Positions 15,084 to 19,894 of a stretch of DNA of 19,894 nt are shown piece after piece. Source of the stretch: JAKSCF01 sp028279945 (GTDB taxonomy: Bacteria > Bacillota > Clostridia > Peptostreptococcales > JAAYPU01). Under the pieces are notes generated by a model. The model saw only the letters and a list, made by a program, of their open reading frames with translations. It did not search any database and was not told the origin of the DNA. The DNA lies in assembly GCA_028279945.1 (NCBI GenBank), contig JANQMT010000148.1, positions 1 to 19,894 of the forward strand, in the 5' to 3' direction. The translations under genes were made by a program, and so were the position numbers. Within the stretch, counting starts at the first letter, position 1. Each line of letters begins with the position of its first letter.

Positions 15084-15815
15084 TTATTGTTTTTCTTTTA
15101 ATAAATCATTCAAAGTTTCTGAAATAATATTATATACGGTTTCTGACAGGCTATTGGCTTCTTCTTTGGATAAATCTTTAGTTTCAATGGGTTTATGAAT
15201 AATAAAATCTACAGCTGCTGATTGTATTCTATTATTTTCCTCAAGTATTTTATAAGAGCCATTAAGGGTTATTGGAACAACAGGTACTTTTGATTTTGTT
15301 GCAAGTCTTAGACTGCCTTTTTTAAACTCAGATATTTTAGAGCTTTTACTTCTTGTTCCTTCTGGAAAAATGACCAATGAATATCCTGTTTTTAATAGGT
15401 CAATACCTTCTTGAATGGCTTTAAGAGACTGCCTGGCATCACCCCGGTCAATATATACGCTTTTAATGATCTTTATCCATTTATTAAAAAGTGGTATTTT
15501 ACTAAGGTCCGACTTGGCAATAAAGCCGAATTGCTTATCTAATACTGCGAAATATATAGGAATATCAAAATAACTTTGGTGATTGCTAACAAATAGAACC
15601 GGACCTGATGGAATATTTTCTAGTCCTTTAATATTCAATTTGACCTTTGCCATTTTGAGCAATACGTTTCCCCATTTAAAAGTTATATTTCTAATGGCTT
15701 CAATATGTTTTTCTTTATCTCCTTGAAGCTCTAATTTTTTAATTTTAAAATAATGTGGGATTATTCTAAATAAGTATAAATAAAAGAATATACCATAACC
15801 TATTGTTTTTATCAT
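15084..15815 (-). CDS. plsC: 1-acyl-sn-glycerol-3-phosphate acyltransferase
   Basis: Membrane-associated acyltransferase that converts lysophosphatidic acid to phosphatidic acid in phospholipid synthesis. The 243-residue protein has a hydrophobic N-terminal segment (about 3-20). The catalytic HX4D motif is H79-D84 (NHQSYFDIP). R124 in VYIDRGDARQS, FPEGTRS (150-156) and VPVVPITL (177-184) form the other three PlsC motifs, all intact. I start at the methionine at 15815, eight bases after a GGAG site. The frame stays open to 16064, but the added 83 residues are low-complexity, overlap the promoter at 15886-15914 and have no ribosome site. It is transcribed away from the second glycosylase-like gene and converges on the tetR operon. 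Confidence 0.93.
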   Translation of the reverse strand: MIKTIGYGIFFYLYLFRIIPHYFKIKKLELQGDKEKHIEAIRNITFKWGNVLLKMAKVKLNIKGLENIPSGPVLFVSNHQSYFDIPIYFAVLDKQFGFIAKSDLSKIPLFNKWIKIIKSVYIDRGDARQSLKAIQEGIDLLKTGYSLVIFPEGTRSKSSKISEFKKGSLRLATKSKVPVVPITLNGSYKILEENNRIQSAAVDFIIHKPIETKDLSKEEANSLSETVYNIISETLNDLLKEKQ

Positions 15816-15885
15816 AATAAACACTCCAATCTTGTCTTTTGATGTAGGTTTCATTAAGCCAAACTTCGTTAAAAATAGCACATTT

Positions 15886-15914
15886 ATCATATCATAAATA
15901 AAAAATAGTTGCAA
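15886..15914 (-). promoter_or_regulatory. Candidate plsC promoter
   Basis: Reading the minus strand: TTGCAA (15914-15909), a 17-nt spacer and TATGAT (15891-15886). Transcription would begin near 15879, with a leader of about 64 nt before the plsC ATG. This supports the short form of PlsC. Confidence 0.6.
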
Positions 15915-15967
15915 AAATATAGAGCGTTTAAATACAATAGCTATATAATATACCAAACATCTCTTTA

Positions 15968-15991
15968 AGTTAATAATATGTATTCGTTCAA
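15968..15991 (+). repeat. 24-bp direct repeat, copy A
   Basis: AGTTAATAA, four bases, then TATTCGTTCAA. It is identical to copy B (16652-16675) at 22 of 24 positions, the two differences falling within the four middle bases. It lies in the region between the diverging plsC and glycosylase-like genes, upstream of both. Confidence 0.65.
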
Positions 15992-16089
15992 CAACCCAAA
16001 TTATATATTTACTGTGATTATAAGAATGCACAGCTAAATGTCTGATAAAAGTGTAATACGCCAAAAAATAGAAAGGTGATAAAAAGCAA

Positions 16090-16653
16090 ATGAAAAAACA
16101 ATTGTTAATGGCATTAAAAAGTAAGTGCCAAGCTTTAAGTCAAGAAGACATGGTTTTTGGAGATGGAGATGATCAAGCAAAAATCGTGCTGGTTGGAGAA
16201 GCACCCGGTGCTAAAGAAATTGAACTGAAAAAACCTTTTGTCGGTCAGGCAGGAAGAAATTTGGAAGAGTTTATAAAAATATTAGAGATTAAGAGAGAAG
16301 ATTTATATATCACCAATACGGTTAAGATAAGACCCTTTAAAGTAAGTGAAAAAACAGGGAGAAAATCCAATAGACCACCCAATAGAAAAGAAATTGAAAA
16401 ATATATTCCCATTCTTTTTGAAGAAATTCAAATTATACAACCCAATTTAGTTGTTACTTTAGGCAATCATGCATTGAAAGCATTAAGTGATGACAAAAAA
16501 ATAACTATTGGTGAAGTACATGGAAGTCTTATAAAAACGCAAAAAGGATTTGTGTTATTCCCATTATATCACCCAGCATCTATTATCTATAACCGAAGTC
16601 TAAAAGAAGTGTATCTTAATGACCTATACAAATTGAAAGAACATCTCCTTTAG
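16090..16653 (+). CDS. Uracil-DNA glycosylase superfamily protein without Fe-S cysteines
   Basis: Paralogue of family 4 uracil-DNA glycosylase, 187 residues. The motifs GEAPG (36-40), KPFVGQAGRNL and YHPAS (160-164) are conserved, so uracil-DNA glycosylase fold and DNA-base binding are likely. Only one cysteine (C13) is present. The cluster cysteine in NIVKCRPP of the other copy is I80 here (NTVKIRPF), and the paired N-terminal cysteines are missing, so it should carry no [4Fe-4S] cluster. A loop of about ten residues (KVSEKTGRKS) is inserted after RPF. AAAGGTGAT precedes the ATG. Whether it cuts uracil, another base, or is only a DNA-binding protein cannot be told. The 24-bp repeat overlaps its stop codon and recurs upstream. 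Confidence 0.83.
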   Translation: MKKQLLMALKSKCQALSQEDMVFGDGDDQAKIVLVGEAPGAKEIELKKPFVGQAGRNLEEFIKILEIKREDLYITNTVKIRPFKVSEKTGRKSNRPPNRKEIEKYIPILFEEIQIIQPNLVVTLGNHALKALSDDKKITIGEVHGSLIKTQKGFVLFPLYHPASIIYNRSLKEVYLNDLYKLKEHLL

Positions 16654-16675
16654 TTAATAAAATATATTCGTTCAA
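16652..16675 (+). repeat. 24-bp direct repeat, copy B
   Basis: Second copy of the AGTTAATAA-N4-TATTCGTTCAA repeat (22/24 identical to 15968-15991). It starts within the stop codon of the glycosylase-like gene and lies 20 bases upstream of the -35 region of the fhs promoter. Confidence 0.65.
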
Positions 16676-16694
16676 ACAATTAAAAAAAGAAGCA

Positions 16695-16723
16695 TAGATA
16701 CCCTACATAAAAAATGTTATAAT
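16695..16723 (+). promoter_or_regulatory. Promoter of fhs-fchA-folD
   Basis: TAGATA (16695-16700), a 17-nt spacer and a perfect TATAAT (16718-16723), with TG at 16715-16716 making an extended -10 element. Transcription would begin near 16730, only about 24 bases before the fhs ATG, which leaves no room for a folate riboswitch. Confidence 0.68.
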
Positions 16724-16753
16724 CTTCATAATTAAGAAAAGGAGTGCTTGGAA

Positions 16754-18430
16754 ATGGTTGTAAAAAGTGATATAGAAATTGCTCAAATGGCTGATAAAAA
16801 AATCATTAACGACATTGCGGATCATCTTGGAATAGAGGAAAAATACATAGAAAACTATGGAAAATATAAAGCAAAAATTGATTATAATTTATTGAAAGAA
16901 ATGTCAGATCAAAAGAATGGAAAGTTAATATTGGTTACGGCTATTAACCCAACACCTGCCGGAGAAGGTAAAACAACTACAACAGTAGGATTAGGAGACG
17001 CTTTAAGCTCTTTAGGCAATAATACGGTGATTGCATTAAGAGAGCCTTCTTTAGGACCGGTTTTTGGAGTTAAAGGGGGAGCTGCCGGGGGTGGTTATGC
17101 TCAAGTTGTTCCTATGGAAGATATTAATTTACATTTCACAGGTGATCTTCATGCGATAGGTGCAGCGAATAATTTAATTGCTGCAATGCTTGATAATCAT
17201 ATACACCAAGGAAATGAGCTTAATATTGATGTGAGAAAGATTACATGGAAAAGAGCCGTAGACATGAATGATAGACAGTTAAGGTTTATGGTGAATGGTC
17301 TTGGTGGAAAAGCAAATGGTACACCAAGAGAAGATGGCTTTGATATTACGGTTGCTTCAGAAATTATGGCAGTATTGTGTTTATCAGAAGACTTAGATGA
17401 CTTAAAAGATAGACTTTCAAAAATAGTTGTTGCTTATAACCATGATGGTCAACCAGTTTCGGTTGGTAATTTAAATGCTCAAGGTGCTGCTGCGGCATTG
17501 CTTAAGGATGCTTTAAAGCCTAACTTGGTTCAGACTTCAGAACATACGCCAACTTTTATACATGGAGGACCTTTTGCCAATATTGCTCATGGGTGTAATA
17601 GTGTTATGGCTACGAAAATGGCTTTAAAAATTGGGGATTATGTTGTAACAGAGGCAGGCTTTGGCGCAGATTTGGGTGCAGAAAAATTTATAGATATTAA
17701 ATGCAGATTAAGTGGACTCAGACCGGATGCGGTAGTTATTGTAGCAACGGTTAGAGCTTTAAAGCACCATGGAGGTGCTGCAAAAGTGAAACTGGGAGAA
17801 GAAAATATTGAAGCTTTAGAAAAAGGTATTCCCAATCTATTAAAGCATGTAGAAAACATTACTCAAAACTTTGGATTACCAGCAGTCGTTGCCATCAACC
17901 GTTTTCCTACAGATACAGAAAAAGAATTAAAATTTATTGAAGATAAGTGTAACACTTTAGGCGTCAATGCTGTATTATCTGAAGTATGGGCTAAAGGCAG
18001 CTTAGGAGGGCAGCAGCTTGCAAAGAAAGTGAAGCAATTAATTGAAGAAGAGAGCAGGTTCCAATTTACATATGAATCTGATTTATCAATAAAGGAAAAA
18101 ATTATAGCTATTGCACAAAAAATATATGGTGCGGATGGTGTTGATTTTGCCGGCAGTGCCTTAAAGGAAATAGATGAGCTGGAAAGCCTAGGGTTTGGAA
18201 ATCTTCCTATATGCATGGCCAAAACCCAATATTCATTGTCAGATGATGCTAATAAACTAGGCCGCCCGGAAGGTTTTACGATTTCCATTAGAAATGTAAA
18301 AGTTTCTGCAGGAGCAGGTTTCATTGTGGCTTTGACCGGTAATATTATGACCATGCCGGGATTACCTAAAAAACCTTCAGCCGAATTAATTGATGTAGAT
18401 AATTCAGGTAAAATCAGCGGATTATTTTAA
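16754..18430 (+). CDS. fhs: Formate--tetrahydrofolate ligase
   Basis: Joins formate to tetrahydrofolate using ATP, giving 10-formyl-THF; first folate step of the methyl branch of the Wood-Ljungdahl pathway, and also used with purine or glycine metabolism in clostridia. The 558-residue length fits the family (about 556). The P-loop region TPAGEGKTTTTVGL is at 67-80, followed by REPSLGPVFGVKGGAAGGGYAQV in two blocks and the conserved DLHAIGAANN. FIHGGPFANIAHG and VTEAGFGADLGAEKF in the middle, and a C-terminal MTMPGLPKKPSA, are hallmark segments. I use ATG 16754, nine bases after AAAAGGAG (16737-16744); an in-frame TTG at 16748 is too close to that site. First gene of fhs-fchA-folD. Confidence 0.97.
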   Translation: MVVKSDIEIAQMADKKIINDIADHLGIEEKYIENYGKYKAKIDYNLLKEMSDQKNGKLILVTAINPTPAGEGKTTTTVGLGDALSSLGNNTVIALREPSLGPVFGVKGGAAGGGYAQVVPMEDINLHFTGDLHAIGAANNLIAAMLDNHIHQGNELNIDVRKITWKRAVDMNDRQLRFMVNGLGGKANGTPREDGFDITVASEIMAVLCLSEDLDDLKDRLSKIVVAYNHDGQPVSVGNLNAQGAAAALLKDALKPNLVQTSEHTPTFIHGGPFANIAHGCNSVMATKMALKIGDYVVTEAGFGADLGAEKFIDIKCRLSGLRPDAVVIVATVRALKHHGGAAKVKLGEENIEALEKGIPNLLKHVENITQNFGLPAVVAINRFPTDTEKELKFIEDKCNTLGVNAVLSEVWAKGSLGGQQLAKKVKQLIEEESRFQFTYESDLSIKEKIIAIAQKIYGADGVDFAGSALKEIDELESLGFGNLPICMAKTQYSLSDDANKLGRPEGFTISIRNVKVSAGAGFIVALTGNIMTMPGLPKKPSAELIDVDNSGKISGLF

Positions 18431-18443
18431 TAATGTAAAATAT

Positions 18444-18471
18444 GCAGGGGGGCTCCACGTGCTCCCTGGAG
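18444..18471 (+). other. GC-rich spacer with competing hairpins (fhs-fchA)
   Basis: A 28-base stretch with about 70% G+C in an otherwise AT-rich window. It can fold as CTCCA (18453-18457) with TGGAG (18467-18471), or as AGGGGG (18446-18451) with CTCCCT (18462-18467, one G-U). It also has three CTCC blocks that could pair with GGAG of the fchA ribosome site (18484-18490). It may act in mRNA processing or translation control; this is inference. Confidence 0.4.
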
Positions 18472-18496
18472 TTTCAAAATCTCAGGAGGTAAGATG

Positions 18497-19138
18497 ATGT
18501 TAGATAAAACGGGTTATACCTTTATAGAAGAGCTTGCTTCTAAAGCGCCTGTTCCCGGGGGAGGAAGTTCTTGTGCGTACGTTGGCAGTTTAGGAACAGC
18601 TCTTGGAAGCATGGTTTGTCATTTAACGTTAGGTAAGAAAAAGTATGCAGATGTTCAGGATGACATCCAAAGGATCATTTTAAAAGCTCAAGATTTGATA
18701 AATAAACTCAATAAACTTGTAGATGAAGATATGAAAGTTTTTTTACCACTTTCAAAAGCTTATGGTATGCCTTCAAGCACTGAGGAAGAAAAAGCATTAA
18801 AGGAACAATGCCTGCAGGAAGCATTGGTTGAAGCCGTAATTGTGCCATTGGAAATTGCTAGGTGTTGTGCAGAAGCCATTGAGCTTCATGATGAACTGGA
18901 GCACAAAGGGTCTAAAATTGCAATTAGTGATGTTGGCGTAGGTGTTTTGTTTTGTAAGGCAGCCTTGCAAGGGGCAAAGCTGAATATTTTAATTAATACA
19001 GGTATAATGATGGATAGTATTCTAAGAGATTGTGTATTATCGGAAATTGAAGAGCTTACAAATGACTACATCCCAAAAGCAGACAGCATCTATAAACGAG
19101 TAGAAGAAAAATTAAATCAACAAAATAAAAGCTACTGA
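18497..19138 (+). CDS. fchA: Methenyltetrahydrofolate cyclohydrolase
   Basis: Interconverts 10-formyl-THF and 5,10-methenyl-THF. The 213-residue, mostly helical protein belongs to the formiminotransferase-cyclodeaminase C-terminal (FTCD_C) family, unrelated to FolD. Family signs are the N-terminal ASKAPVPGGGSS glycine-rich stretch, followed by GSLGTALGSMVCHLTLGKKKY, and a central KGSKIAISDVGVGVLF segment (in two parts). Two adjacent ATGs are possible (18494 and 18497); I prefer the second because it is seven bases from AGGAGG. It lies between fhs and folD, so the three enzymes make a full formate-to-methylene-THF path. Its presence agrees with a FolD that has lost its cyclohydrolase residues. 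An alternative annotation, glutamate formiminotransferase-linked cyclodeaminase, is less likely here, as no histidine-degradation genes are near. Confidence 0.92.
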   Translation: MLDKTGYTFIEELASKAPVPGGGSSCAYVGSLGTALGSMVCHLTLGKKKYADVQDDIQRIILKAQDLINKLNKLVDEDMKVFLPLSKAYGMPSSTEEEKALKEQCLQEALVEAVIVPLEIARCCAEAIELHDELEHKGSKIAISDVGVGVLFCKAALQGAKLNILINTGIMMDSILRDCVLSEIEELTNDYIPKADSIYKRVEEKLNQQNKSY

Positions 19139-19162
19139 CTTAGTAAAAGAAAGAGGATACAA

Positions 19163-19894
19163 ATGAAAAGAGTACTAAAGGGGAAGCCGGTAGTAGAGGC
19201 TTTAAAGGAACAAATAAAAGAGAAAGTAGAATCTTATAATAAAAAAAATATTTTTCCAACAATAGGTATTATTCGAGTAGGCAATAGAGAGGATGATCTA
19301 GCATACGAAAGAAGAGTTATTAAAAATTGCGAACAATTAGGGATAAAAGCACATGTTTTTGAAATGAATGAGAATATTTCTATGAATGATTTTGCAGAAG
19401 AAGTGAAAAATATTGATGAAAACAAAAATATTCATGGCATTTTATTGTTTAGACCTCTACCGGAACAATTAGATATTAAAGTGGTTCAAGAATTAATTCG
19501 GCCGGAAAAAGATATTGATTGTATGCATCCTGAAAATCTTCGAAAAGTATTTGAAGGTGAAGAAGATGGTCACTATCCGTGTACGCCGGAGGCTGTGGTA
19601 GAAATTTTAAAGTATTACGATATTCCTATGAAAGGTTCCAATATTGCGATTGTAAATAGAAGTATGGTATTAGGAAAGCCACTTTCTATGATGCTGATTA
19701 AAGAAAATGCTACAGTGACGATTTGCCATTCAAAAACAGTCAATATTTCAAACATTACTAAGAAAGCAAATATCGTTATTACGGGTATAGGACGGCCGAA
19801 TTTCTTTACGCCGGAGTATTTTTCAAAAGATAACATTGTTATTGATGTAGGGATTAACTATTTTAATGATAAAATGTGCGGCGATGTGGATTAT
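19163..19894 (+). CDS. folD: Methylenetetrahydrofolate dehydrogenase FolD, 3' end outside window
   Basis: Oxidises or reduces between 5,10-methylene-THF and 5,10-methenyl-THF with NAD(P). The visible 244 residues have no stop and cover most of the roughly 280-residue family length. Family features are GIIRVG (35-40), Y48, GILLFRPLP (92-100), EKDIDCMHP (115-123), YPCTPEAVVEIL and the nucleotide-binding VNRSMVLGKPLS (164-175). Compared with bifunctional human DHCH (Y52, K56, Q100, D125), Y48 and the aspartate D119 remain, but V52 replaces the catalytic lysine and F96 the glutamine. I infer a dehydrogenase-only enzyme, with cyclohydrolase activity supplied by FchA. The usual VGRS turn is VNRS. 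AGAGG stands before the ATG, 24 bases after fchA. Confidence 0.93.
   Translation, partial: MKRVLKGKPVVEALKEQIKEKVESYNKKNIFPTIGIIRVGNREDDLAYERRVIKNCEQLGIKAHVFEMNENISMNDFAEEVKNIDENKNIHGILLFRPLPEQLDIKVVQELIRPEKDIDCMHPENLRKVFEGEEDGHYPCTPEAVVEILKYYDIPMKGSNIAIVNRSMVLGKPLSMMLIKENATVTICHSKTVNISNITKKANIVITGIGRPNFFTPEYFSKDNIVIDVGINYFNDKMCGDVDY

Noticed and set aside
15816..16064. N-terminal extension of plsC to 16064
   Set aside because: No ribosome site, low-complexity sequence, overlap with a good minus-strand promoter, and a family-typical length without it.
12111..16653. CRISPR, prophage or defence island around the accessory genes
   Set aside because: No spaced repeats, integrase, transposase, restriction or phage genes were found; the second glycosylase-like gene alone does not make a defence system.
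16748..16753. TTG 16748 as the fhs start
   Set aside because: Only three bases from the ribosome site; ATG 16754 has normal spacing and gives the usual length.
16654..16753. Tetrahydrofolate riboswitch before fhs
   Set aside because: The predicted leader is only about 24 bases and the riboswitch core is absent.
17863..18354. 163-codon minus-strand frame inside fhs
   Set aside because: Shadow of a highly conserved coding region; composition is that of complement-strand fhs.

Overview
This window is an AT-rich (roughly 30% G+C by eye) chromosomal segment of a low-GC, Gram-positive, probably anaerobic bacterium of the class Clostridia. Evidence for this is the yaaA-recF-gyrB-gyrA replication-origin block, strong AGGAGG-type ribosome sites, TTG starts, the split fhs-fchA-folD folate pathway typical of clostridia and acetogens, and an rsbV-rsbW-sigB cluster next to gyrA (the arrangement I recall from Clostridioides difficile). 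I cannot name the genus.

Layout. 1-946: 3' part of a radical SAM aminomutase whose substrate residues point to glutamate 2,3-aminomutase. It sits where dnaN would be expected. 1070-2395: yaaA-recF, closed by a strong terminator. 2518-3198: a small M15-like zinc peptidase with a peptidoglycan-binding domain and no signal peptide. 3199-3764: long AT-rich leader region of gyrB. 3765-8188: gyrB-gyrA, bracketed by two structurally matching hairpin elements (3549-3598 and 8207-8251). 8257-9881: a sigma-B-type promoter, rsbV, rsbW, sigB and a terminator. 10008-13464: trpS, a MscS-type channel, a family 4 uracil-DNA glycosylase and a chorismate mutase/shikimate kinase fusion, closely packed and probably one operon. 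13593-15011: a self-regulated tetR plus membrane-protein operon with two palindromic operators around a textbook promoter. 15084-16653: plsC (minus strand) diverging from a second uracil-DNA-glycosylase-like gene that lacks the iron-sulfur cysteines. 16695-19894: fhs-fchA-folD, with folD running off the window.

How the genes fit together. The gyr block and RecF serve chromosome topology and repair. RsbV/RsbW/SigB form a partner-switching stress module that appears to drive its own promoter. Glutamate 2,3-aminomutase (beta-glutamate, an osmolyte in some microbes) and MscS suggest osmotic adaptation. Fhs, FchA and FolD convert formate plus THF to methylene-THF. FolD has lost the residues needed for cyclohydrolase activity, which matches the presence of a separate cyclohydrolase, FchA. 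No rRNA, tRNA, CRISPR array, insertion sequence or prophage was seen. The least explained signals are the paired hairpins around gyrBA, the 24-bp direct repeat flanking the second glycosylase gene, and the GC-rich spacer between fhs and fchA.
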